DNA from: Deltaproteobacteria bacterium
GTDB lineage: Bacteria > Bdellovibrionota > UBA1018
Length of the DNA stretch: 9,339 nucleotides
Assembly: GCA_016194835.1 (NCBI GenBank)
Contig: JACQAU010000292.1
Coordinates: 1-9,339, forward strand
Reading direction: 5' to 3'
Positions 1 to 5,761 of this stretch are shown here, in pieces. Every line of letters starts with the position of its first letter. The stretch's first letter is position 1. The position numbers and the translations under genes are program-made. Under the pieces are notes generated by a model. The model was not told the origin of the DNA. It saw only the letters and a list, made by a program, of their open reading frames with translations, and ran no database searches.

Positions 1-1997
1 CCCGCAATCGATCCTCCCGCTATTAACCCAGAAGAAAACAACACTCCTGGTGAAGACTCAGAATCTTCGTCTCCACCTTTGTTTTTGCGACTCCTGCGAT
101 CCACCAAATACCTAATCAAACCACCAAAAAATATAGGAGCCGAACTCGAAAGCGGCAAATACACCCCAACTGCAAACGGCAACGAAGCAACCCCGCAAAG
201 CTCAAGCACGATAGCAATCGACACCCCCAATAAAACCAATCCCCAAGGCAGTTTTCGGCTCAAAATACCATCAATAATCAAAGACATAAGACGAGCCTTG
301 GGAGCTTCGTATTTCATGACCGGGCTGCCATCATCTCGTTTATTAAGTGCCCCATTAATGCCCGGATCTACTAAATATTTAATACTCCCACTATCGTCCA
401 CTAAGTACTTACCCGGCTGGACTAAAGCCAAAGGACCCACTTTTGGAGTCTCTGAAAGCTGAAATACATGATATAAATTTTTATCTTTAGCCCCCTCTGG
501 ACCATAAACTGCTTCCATCTGTGTTAATGCCGAAACATCTTCTATCTTTGCAGTTGGGAGATTTTTCTGTGAGTAAACTGTCGAAGCATCATTAAGTAAA
601 TTTAATGTATAACCAATCACAACAGCCGAAGTAAGCGCACCAAACAAAAGACCAATCTGCTGTGCACGCGGAGTTGCTCCAACCAGATACCCAGTCTTTA
701 GATCCTGAGCAGTTGTACCCCCATTTGACGCTGCAATACAAACCACAGCCGCCACACTAAGAGCCGTCACCCGATCCGCTGGACTCACCCACCCTAAAGC
801 TAAAAAAATCAGACTTGTTACAAGCAAAGTAGCTATAGTCATCCCGGAAATAGGATTAGACGATGAACCAATCTCTCCTGTAATCCGAGAACTCACGGTT
901 ACAAAAAGAAAACCAAATACAATAATAAGACAAGCTCCCAATAAATTCATATTGAGCATAGGAGCTAACCAAATTGCAATTATCAAAAATGCACACCCTA
1001 CAAGGACATATTTTATTGATATATCTTGCTCCACCCTGGAAAGTACTTTTTTAGCAAGTCCGGATGTTTTCAAATTACCTAGACCCGCCGAAGCCGAACG
1101 AACAATTGTAGGCAAACTGCGACAAAGACTAATAATACCACCAGCCGCCACAGCTCCAGCTCCAATATAAAGAACATAATTTCTCCAGATTTCATGAAGA
1201 CTTAATTCAGAAATTAATTTGGTTGCAGGAAATAAAGGCTGTGTAAGACTTTCACCAAAAAGTTTAATCATCGGGATCAATACCCAACTCGATAAAATTC
1301 CTCCAGCCACCATAATGCACGCAACACGGGGACCAATAATATAACCCACACCAAGTAACTCTGGCGAAACCTCGGCAGATACTGAAGCACCCTTGAACCA
1401 TCCAATAGCCTTTGAGGGAACGTCATTCCAAAGCTTAGTACCAACGTTTAGAAATTTATATAACAGGCCAAAAAAGAAACCACCGAACACAGTCCTAGCA
1501 CTCGTTCCACCTTTTTCACCAACAATAAGAACTTCAGCACACGCAGTACCCTCGGGATACTTTAATTCTTTGTGTGCCTTTACAATAAGAGCATAACGAA
1601 GTGGGATCATCATCAGAACACCCAAAAGCCCGCCCAAAACAGCAACTAACATGATCCGACTGAGCTCCATATTGAATCCCAAAATCAGAAGCGCAGGCAT
1701 AGTCACTGCCACTCCAAATGCAATAGATTCGCCAGCGGAGCCAGTGGTTTGAACAATATTATTTTCTAATATGGTAGATTTTCTTAATCCAAATAGTTTA
1801 GAAAAAGCTTTAAACAAAGTAATTGATAATACAGCAATCGGGATAGAAGCACTCACCGTCATACCTACTTTGAGCGCCAAATAAAGAGAAGAGGCACCAA
1901 AAACAATGCCTAAAACAATTCCCATCAGTATGGGCACTAGTGTAAGTTCAGCAACCGAAGCTGTAGTCGGAATATAAGGTTTATGTTCGTCGGTCAT
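1..1997 (-). CDS. OPT-family oligopeptide transporter, 3' end beyond the window
   Basis: This is a polytopic inner-membrane transporter of the OPT superfamily (prokaryotic branch). The family is proposed to move oligopeptides or metal chelates with an ion gradient, and the bacterial members are poorly characterised. The frame is open from the ATG at 1997 to the left edge, giving 665 residues without a stop; roughly the last 100 are missing. Family-like blocks are SSLYLALKVGMTVSASIP (36-53), ILENNIVQTTGSAGES (76-91), YPEGTACAEVL (147-157), GVGYIIGPR (216-224), SSRITGEIGSSSNPISGMT (369-387), QDLKTGYLVGATPR (431-444) and LPFAVGVYLPLSSSAPIFFG (606-625). Many hydrophobic segments alternate with these. 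A hydrophilic stretch at about 470-568 contains GKYLVDDSG and KYLVDPGINGAL and separates two membrane blocks. The start is fixed by a strong AAGGAGG seven bases upstream. It is transcribed divergently from the exported protein at 2156. The family call is firm; the substrate is unknown. Confidence 0.93.
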   Translation of the reverse strand, partial: MTDEHKPYIPTTASVAELTLVPILMGIVLGIVFGASSLYLALKVGMTVSASIPIAVLSITLFKAFSKLFGLRKSTILENNIVQTTGSAGESIAFGVAVTMPALLILGFNMELSRIMLVAVLGGLLGVLMMIPLRYALIVKAHKELKYPEGTACAEVLIVGEKGGTSARTVFGGFFFGLLYKFLNVGTKLWNDVPSKAIGWFKGASVSAEVSPELLGVGYIIGPRVACIMVAGGILSSWVLIPMIKLFGESLTQPLFPATKLISELSLHEIWRNYVLYIGAGAVAAGGIISLCRSLPTIVRSASAGLGNLKTSGLAKKVLSRVEQDISIKYVLVGCAFLIIAIWLAPMLNMNLLGACLIIVFGFLFVTVSSRITGEIGSSSNPISGMTIATLLVTSLIFLALGWVSPADRVTALSVAAVVCIAASNGGTTAQDLKTGYLVGATPRAQQIGLLFGALTSAVVIGYTLNLLNDASTVYSQKNLPTAKIEDVSALTQMEAVYGPEGAKDKNLYHVFQLSETPKVGPLALVQPGKYLVDDSGSIKYLVDPGINGALNKRDDGSPVMKYEAPKARLMSLIIDGILSRKLPWGLVLLGVSIAIVLELCGVASLPFAVGVYLPLSSSAPIFFGGLIRYLVDRRSRKNKGGDEDSESSPGVLFSSGLIAGGSIA

Positions 1998-2003
1998 GGT
2001 GTT

Positions 2004-2010
2004 CCTCCTT
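2004..2010 (-). promoter_or_regulatory. Ribosome binding site of the OPT transporter gene
   Basis: On the minus strand AAGGAGG is followed after a few bases (AACACC) by the ATG at 1997. This is a near-consensus Shine-Dalgarno site. It sets the start codon and suggests efficient translation. I could not pick a convincing -35/-10 pair for this gene; TTGCTT and AT-rich hexamers upstream (about 2040-2065) are only weak candidates. Confidence 0.8.
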
Positions 2011-2102
2011 ATTTTTGTTAAATATGCTACCCTCCGTAAGCTATTAAATAACATTTAAGAAAGCAATTCTTTTCCAGACATCCATACATAAACACTAATG
2101 CA

Positions 2103-2131
2103 TTGCGTTAATGCCAATAAAGTGTTATAAT
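2103..2131 (+). promoter_or_regulatory. Sigma70-type promoter for the exported kinase-like gene
   Basis: TTGCGT at 2103-2108 and a perfect TATAAT at 2126-2131 are separated by exactly 17 bases. The predicted transcription start is near 2138, so the upstream ATG at 2111 could not be in the message; this supports translation from the ATG at 2156. A small inverted repeat (GCATT/AATGC, 2100-2114) overlaps the -35 region, but it is too short to interpret. The call rests on consensus matching only. Confidence 0.65.
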
Positions 2132-2155
2132 CTCCTGAGTGTGTGGAAACAATTA

Positions 2156-3241
2156 ATGTCAATTAAAAAGCACTTTATTACTTTAGCAGTCATTTGTATT
2201 GGCGCTACACTAGTTCAAAATGCATTTGCTCTTTCAACAACCGAGTGTGAGCTGTTATTAAAAAAAATATTATATATTAATCCATCAGAGATAAGACATG
2301 AAGTAGACATACAATTTACAAAACTTTACAAAAACAACCCTTTATTTAGACGGTATTTACTCTCACTTGATAGTGATACCACCAAATCAGAAAAGCCAGA
2401 AAAGATAGTAAAAGACTACGAATCTCTCACGAATACTCAAAAAGAACAATTAGCTCAGTTAGAATTGCAAGAAGAAGATAAACCTCAAACTTATGATTTA
2501 ACAAATTTTGAAGTAAATAATCCGCCAAAAATAACTGGTATTGTATCTAGGCTTATATCTTTAATTCCTGCTTTAACTGGCGCACAAGAACCATCAGCAG
2601 GATTAATCCCAGCCGTAAAATCATACGACAATTACCAAAAAGTCGTGTTGACACTAAAAGCTGGAGATATAGTTATTTACAACGGAAAAAAATTTAGGCT
2701 TGGAAAGTTTTTAGGCGCAGGAAATACAACGCATGTTTTTGAAATTGATAAGGAAACTGGCGAAAAACCGGACCAAGTCATCAGAATCCCATTTTTAATA
2801 AACTACTTTTTTACACATGCCGACACACGGAAACGTGATCCAATGATTTATGTATTAGACTATGTTCAAAATTCTGAAAAAGTAGACTCAACAGAAATAA
2901 ACCGCGTTCAAATTATAGAGACGGCAACTGAGTATATCATCACAACAAAAGTAAATGGATCACTGACTGGGGATCGGTTTTTAAGTAGCATTTCGTTTGT
3001 ACATATAACAGCAATATCATATGACACTGAACTTGTGTTAGCTAAAGTAATAGCGAATGATTTGGAGGAAGAAGGCAAAAACGATATAGCAGATAAACTT
3101 AGAAAACTTGCAACACAACTTAAAAACCTAAAACACTTTAAAAAAGAGTTTAAAACTCTAATAGACGAAGCCAGACAATTTGTGTGGGATGAAGACAAAA
3201 AGGATTGGTACCTTGTAGATTTCGAAACTGTGTCTAATTAG
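2156..3241 (+). CDS. Exported protein with degenerate protein-kinase-like C-terminal region
   Basis: I do not recognise a named family. The 361-residue product begins with a clear Sec signal peptide: MSIKKH, a hydrophobic core FITLAVICIGATLV, then QNAFA before a likely signal peptidase I cut at A25/L26. The protein should therefore be periplasmic or secreted. Residues 27-160 are polar and partly helical, with an acidic, Glu/Gln-rich patch near 95-110. Residues 168-213 resemble a kinase N-lobe: GDIVIYNGKKFRLGKFL, a glycine-rich loop LGAGNTTHVFEI (186-197), and VIRIPF (208-213) in the place of the VAIK strand, with Arg where Lys would be. Near the end, DEARQFVWDEDKKDWYLVDFE (337-357, starting at Asp337) looks like a shrunken catalytic loop plus a DFG-like VDFE, but no HRD is present. 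The first ATG (2111) was rejected because it lies upstream of the -10 box; GGAAA at 2145-2149 serves the ATG at 2156. A pseudokinase or ATP-independent fold is possible. The kinase likeness is inference from motifs. Confidence 0.72.
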   Translation: MSIKKHFITLAVICIGATLVQNAFALSTTECELLLKKILYINPSEIRHEVDIQFTKLYKNNPLFRRYLLSLDSDTTKSEKPEKIVKDYESLTNTQKEQLAQLELQEEDKPQTYDLTNFEVNNPPKITGIVSRLISLIPALTGAQEPSAGLIPAVKSYDNYQKVVLTLKAGDIVIYNGKKFRLGKFLGAGNTTHVFEIDKETGEKPDQVIRIPFLINYFFTHADTRKRDPMIYVLDYVQNSEKVDSTEINRVQIIETATEYIITTKVNGSLTGDRFLSSISFVHITAISYDTELVLAKVIANDLEEEGKNDIADKLRKLATQLKNLKHFKKEFKTLIDEARQFVWDEDKKDWYLVDFETVSN

Positions 3242-3246
3242 AAGTC

Positions 3247-3531
3247 CTAAGCTACTTTTAGAGTTATAGTTAATCCTAAATTTTGTGCAATATCAATGAG
3301 ACGATCGGTGGAAATATGAATTGTATTTCCATTCATAATGGAAGTAATGACAGTTCTTCCCACTCTCGCATGTTGAGCAGCTCTGGCATGAGTGAAGTTC
3401 ATTTTTTCAATATTTTTCTTAATGGCAATGACTAAATTTGTTCTCATTTCAATTTTAGATATCTGTCCTTTCGGAAGCCGCATTATTTTACCAAGATCAC
3501 TCATTGATTTTGCTTCAATATAAGATTTCAT
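3247..3531 (-). CDS. Small XRE/HigA-like helix-turn-helix DNA-binding protein
   Basis: A 94-residue protein of the helix-turn-helix type seen in HigA-like antitoxins and stand-alone XRE regulators. The N-terminal part (SDLGKIMRLPKGQISKIEMR, about 11-30) is followed by a region predicted as the HTH: IKKNIEKMNFTHARAAQHA, then VGRTVITSIMNGN, then the family-typical tail STDRLIDIAQNLGLTITLKV. It probably binds DNA as a dimer. AGGAG at 3539-3543, seven bases from the ATG, fixes the start. The start overlaps the stop of a 23-codon ORF by ATGA, so translation is likely coupled. It converges with the exported protein gene, with 5 bp between stop codons and no obvious terminator there. A palindrome in its promoter (3617-3644) is the likely autoregulatory operator. 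No intact toxin gene is adjacent. The HTH call is firm; an antitoxin role is inference. Confidence 0.82.
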   Translation of the reverse strand: MKSYIEAKSMSDLGKIMRLPKGQISKIEMRTNLVIAIKKNIEKMNFTHARAAQHARVGRTVITSIMNGNTIHISTDRLIDIAQNLGLTITLKVA

Positions 3532-3599
3532 ATCATTTCTCCTAACCTTCTTCTTCCAGTTTCAATTTCCTTTTTCTTATGTATGCGTACGGCTTTCAT
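3528..3599 (-). pseudogene. 23-codon ORF coupled to the HTH gene, possible toxin C-terminal remnant
   Basis: ATG at 3599 to TGA at 3528, overlapping the HTH gene start by four bases (ATGA), the junction typical of co-translated toxin-antitoxin pairs. Its tail KKKEIETGRRRLGEMI is strongly basic and resembles the last helix of RelE/HigB-type (Gp49-like) toxins, whose C-termini often carry K-x-EI-x(3,5)-R-x-L patterns. In the same frame AKH precedes the Met, and a stop (TAG) lies four codons upstream of the Met, so nothing more of a toxin is readable. If the promoter described here is correct, the transcript begins only a few bases before this ATG, so the ORF may be leaderless or only a leader peptide. 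The toxin link rests on a very short similarity. Confidence 0.35.
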
Positions 3600-3610
3600 G
3601 TGTTTAGCTC

Positions 3611-3640
3611 TCTATAGATATTGTCATAAAATTATGACAA
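3611..3640 (-). promoter_or_regulatory. Promoter of the HTH gene, occupied by a palindrome
   Basis: On the minus strand TTGTCA (3640-3635, five of six to TTGACA) and TATAGA (3616-3611, four of six to TATAAT) are separated by 18 bases. The -35 hexamer and most of the spacer lie inside the 28-bp palindrome at 3617-3644, and the -10 follows immediately. A protein bound to the palindrome would block RNA polymerase, which fits autorepression. The predicted start is near 3604, giving a leader of about 70 bases ahead of the HTH ATG. Confidence 0.5.
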
Positions 3641-3644
3641 TATC
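3617..3644. promoter_or_regulatory. Palindrome of 13-bp arms, candidate operator
   Basis: GATATTGTCATAA (3617-3629), two central bases AA, then the exact reverse complement TTATGACAATATC (3632-3644). Symmetry this perfect, placed over the -35 and spacer of the promoter for an HTH gene, is what a dimeric repressor site looks like. It could instead form an RNA hairpin, but it lies upstream of the predicted transcription start and has no T-run. The palindrome is seen directly; the identity of the bound protein is inferred from adjacency. Confidence 0.65.
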
Positions 3645-3661
3645 AAGAAATAACGTACACT

Positions 3662-3733
3662 AATATACAAAACACGAAGTGTTTTAAAATACAAAACACG
3701 AAGTGTTTTAAAATACAAAACACGAAGTGTTTT
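3662..3733 (-). terminator. Probable terminator region of the opp operon
   Basis: Reading leftwards from the oppF stop, three A/T-rich stem-loops occur in series, the first two followed by GTATTTT and the last by GTATATTA. Each stem is weak (three G-C pairs, the rest A-T). The U-tract is short for a single strong terminator, but three in a row could end transcription efficiently. The stems are symmetrical, so transcripts arriving from the left would meet the same structures. Function is inferred from position and shape. Confidence 0.5.
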
Positions 3734-3736
3734 AAA
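3665..3736. repeat. Three identical 24-bp tandem repeats, each a hairpin
   Basis: Three perfect copies start at 3665, 3689 and 3713. Each contains AAAACAC-GAA-GTGTTTT (for example 3669-3685), a 7-bp stem with a 3-base loop. On the minus strand each stem reads as a hairpin with a UUC loop closed by C-G, followed by GTATTTT. The third copy contains the oppF stop codon (3732-3734), so the array begins where the operon ends and stops about 20 bp before the HTH palindrome. As the hairpins follow the last gene of the operon and are trailed by T-rich sequence, a multiplied weak terminator is likely. Exact identity of the copies implies recent expansion or slippage. Confidence 0.9.
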
Positions 3737-4679
3737 ATAAATGACAAGACACAAAATGACTAGGCTTAATTTCTTTCCATACCGGATTTGTACCACGACA
3801 AATATCCATAACCTTGGGACAGCGACCCGCAAAACGACACCCGGGCTTTAGATTAACCGGCGAAGGGATCTCCCCCTTTAATATAATAAATTTGCGATGT
3901 CTCTCTTTTTCAGGATCAGGCTCGGGATTAGAGGCTATCAAAGACTGCGTATAAGGATGTAGCGAACTATAATAAACCTCATACGACTGTCCAAGCTCCA
4001 CCAATGCCCCTAAATACATAACCGCCATACGATCTGAAACATAGCGAACCATCGATAAATCATGCGCAATAAACAAAAGCGTTAAACCAAAGCTTTCCTT
4101 CAGTTCACCCATCAAATTAATAATCTGGGCCTGCACTGAAACATCCAACGCAGAAATAGGCTCATCGCAAATTATTAATTTTGGCTCCAACGCCAACGCT
4201 CTAGCAATCCCAATACGCTGTCGCTGCCCACCCGAAAACTCATGGGGATAACGCGACATATGATCCCTGGGCAACCCAACTCTGTTTAACCAATAAGCAA
4301 CCTTGTCGTTTATTGCATTTTTTTTCCACAAACCATGAATCAGTGGGCCTTCAGCCACTATTTCCTTAACTGTCATCCTTGGATTTAATGCCGAGTAAGG
4401 ATCCTGAAAAATCATTTGTATTTCGCGTGAATATTTCCAAAAATCTGAACTCGAATAACTTTTAGGTAAAATCTGGTTTCTGTAAGAAACACTTCCTGCA
4501 GTTTTATCATAAAGACCAACCACAGTGCGCCCCAATGTAGACTTTCCACAACCTGATTCACCAACTAATCCTACAATTTCGTTTTCTTGGATAGAGAGAT
4601 TTACATCATCCACGGCATGCAAAAATTCTCCCTTTTTGATTTCAAAATATTTCTTTAAATTTTTAATTTCTAAAATCAT
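3732..4679 (-). CDS. oppF: Oligopeptide ABC transporter ATP-binding protein OppF
   Basis: Second ATPase of the peptide importer; it pairs with OppD on the cytoplasmic face of the OppB-OppC channel and hydrolyses ATP to drive uptake. At 315 residues it is full length. Walker A GESGCGKST is at 40-48, the Q-loop glutamine at 92, the signature FSGGQRQR at 148-155, Walker B LIICDEP at 168-174 and the H-loop His at 206. The C-terminal oligopeptide domain has HPYTQSL (241-247) and four cysteines in the arrangement C281, C287, C294, C312; in related OppD/DppD-type ATPases such cysteines can hold an iron-sulfur cluster. The ATG at 4679 is preceded by GGAAG, and the oppD stop lies 15 bases upstream, so it is co-transcribed. 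The stop codon falls inside the third 24-bp repeat. It could equally be named dppF; substrate length cannot be told from sequence. Confidence 0.95.
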   Translation of the reverse strand: MILEIKNLKKYFEIKKGEFLHAVDDVNLSIQENEIVGLVGESGCGKSTLGRTVVGLYDKTAGSVSYRNQILPKSYSSSDFWKYSREIQMIFQDPYSALNPRMTVKEIVAEGPLIHGLWKKNAINDKVAYWLNRVGLPRDHMSRYPHEFSGGQRQRIGIARALALEPKLIICDEPISALDVSVQAQIINLMGELKESFGLTLLFIAHDLSMVRYVSDRMAVMYLGALVELGQSYEVYYSSLHPYTQSLIASNPEPDPEKERHRKFIILKGEIPSPVNLKPGCRFAGRCPKVMDICRGTNPVWKEIKPSHFVSCHLF

Positions 4680-4694
4680 AAACTTCCAATTGCT

Positions 4695-5744
4695 TCAACT
4701 CATTATTTCATTATTTTTATAAATTTTTGTGTCTTGCTTAATAAAATCCGCTAGCTTTGTCTGAGATCTCTGGTGATGTAACCAACAACGGCTGTAATGG
4801 TTATTTCCCACTAAAAACGGCTCAGGTTCATTTGATTCACAAATTTTCATTGCATACGGACAACGATCAAAATAACCACATCCTATAGGGGGATGAAAAA
4901 GGTCAGGCGGTGAACCTTCGATTGGTTGCAATTTTCGCTTTGCCCCTTCTTCACTCGAAGGCATTGCAGCCCTTAAGCCTATAGTGTAAGGATGCTGCGA
5001 ACGGTAATAAATGTCATCTACGGGCCCGAACTCAATAATCCGCCCTGCATACATGACATTGACCTCGTCTGCCATTTGTGCCACTACACCTAAATCATGA
5101 GTAATCAAAATAAGTGACATTTCGTTTTCTCTTTGAAGGTCCTTGAGTAAATGTAAAATCTGAGCTTGAATCGTAACATCCAAAGCAGTTGTGGGCTCAT
5201 CTGCAATTAAAATACTAGGCTTACAAGCTATTGCCATTGCAATCATCACTCTCTGCCTCATCCCACCAGAAAATTGAAATGGATAATGTCTCACACGGTT
5301 TGCGGCTTCAGGGATATGAACTTTTTCTAAAAGATCAATCGCCCTTTTCTTTGCCTCTCTTCCTCGACCAATACCCTCATGCACACTCAACGTCTCTGTT
5401 ATTTGCTTACCTACCGTCATTGTTGGATTTAGAGAAGTCATAGGATCTTGAAAAATCATCCCGATTTCTTTTCCCCGCACTTTGTTCATTTCTGAATGCG
5501 ACAGACCTAATATGTTATTACCGCGTAGTTTTACTATGCCTGATGTCACGCGCCCTGGAGGCACCGGGATAAGTCCCATCACTGCTTGTACACTGACGGA
5601 TTTTCCACATCCACTTTCTCCTACAATTGCCAAAGTTTTGCCTTTATAAGCATTAAAGCTCACACCTCTAACTGCTTTGATCACTCCTCCATAAGTATCA
5701 AATTCGACTTTCAAATCTTGAACCTCTAAAACAACTTCAGCCAT
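4695..5744 (-). CDS. oppD: Oligopeptide ABC transporter ATP-binding protein OppD
   Basis: First ATPase of the importer, 349 residues, complete. Walker A GESGCGKS is at 42-49, the Q-loop glutamine at 99, the signature FSGGMRQR at 158-165, Walker B ILIADEP at 178-184 and the H-loop His at 216. The oligopeptide C-terminal domain shows HPYTIGL (251-257), IEGSPPDL (275-282) and cysteines C289, C295, C302 and C320, the spacing associated with an iron-sulfur site in this subfamily. A lysine- and asparagine-bearing tail of about 25 residues follows the last cysteine. The ATG at 5744 directly abuts the TAA of oppC (no gap), with GAGG nine bases upstream. Remnant sequence in another frame suggests that oppC once overlapped this start (see findings). 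All catalytic residues are intact, so this subunit appears functional even though its permease partners look damaged. Confidence 0.95.
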   Translation of the reverse strand: MAEVVLEVQDLKVEFDTYGGVIKAVRGVSFNAYKGKTLAIVGESGCGKSVSVQAVMGLIPVPPGRVTSGIVKLRGNNILGLSHSEMNKVRGKEIGMIFQDPMTSLNPTMTVGKQITETLSVHEGIGRGREAKKRAIDLLEKVHIPEAANRVRHYPFQFSGGMRQRVMIAMAIACKPSILIADEPTTALDVTIQAQILHLLKDLQRENEMSLILITHDLGVVAQMADEVNVMYAGRIIEFGPVDDIYYRSQHPYTIGLRAAMPSSEEGAKRKLQPIEGSPPDLFHPPIGCGYFDRCPYAMKICESNEPEPFLVGNNHYSRCWLHHQRSQTKLADFIKQDTKIYKNNEIMS

Positions 5745-5761
5745 TTATCTTGACCTCTCAT
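5726..5761 (-). pseudogene. Out-of-frame remnant of the normal OppC C-terminus
   Basis: In a frame different from oppC, the minus strand at 5761-5726 reads MRGQDKWLKLF and then stop, overlapping the oppD start by 19 bases. OppC/DppC proteins commonly end in a DALDP-(K/R)-(M/L)-R-like tail, so MRGQDK fits the missing end of this OppC. The simplest explanation is that about 30 codons, not a multiple of three bases, were lost between TYPH and MRG. The match is short and the deletion is inferred. Confidence 0.45.

Noticed and set aside
79..462. 127-codon plus-strand frame
   Set aside because: It lies antisense to the well-supported OPT transporter frame and shows no family resemblance; the same applies to the plus-strand frames at 952-1170 and 1393-1596.
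2096..2114. Direct repeat TAATGC (2096-2101 and 2109-2114) and short inverted repeat by the -35 box
   Set aside because: Six- and five-base matches in AT-rich DNA are expected by chance, and no regulator with such a site is recognisable.
2111..2155. Upstream ATG giving a 376-residue version of the exported protein
   Set aside because: It lies upstream of the TATAAT box, would put 15 residues (including a Trp and Lys) before a normal signal peptide, and has no ribosome binding site.
2908..3198. 96-codon minus-strand frame
   Set aside because: It is antisense to the exported protein gene, Ser/Leu-rich as shadows of Lys/Glu-rich genes tend to be, and lacks a plausible ribosome binding site.
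3242..3246. Bidirectional terminator between the convergent exported-protein and HTH genes
   Set aside because: Only 5 bp separate the stop codons, and I found no stem-loop with a T-run spanning the junction.
3665..3736. CRISPR array
   Set aside because: The three units are contiguous with no unique spacers, and no cas genes are nearby.
3632..3832. 66-codon minus-strand frame with a repeated FKTLRVLY peptide
   Set aside because: The peptide repeat is only the translation of the 24-bp DNA repeat (24 is divisible by three), and the rest runs through the 3' end of oppF in another frame.
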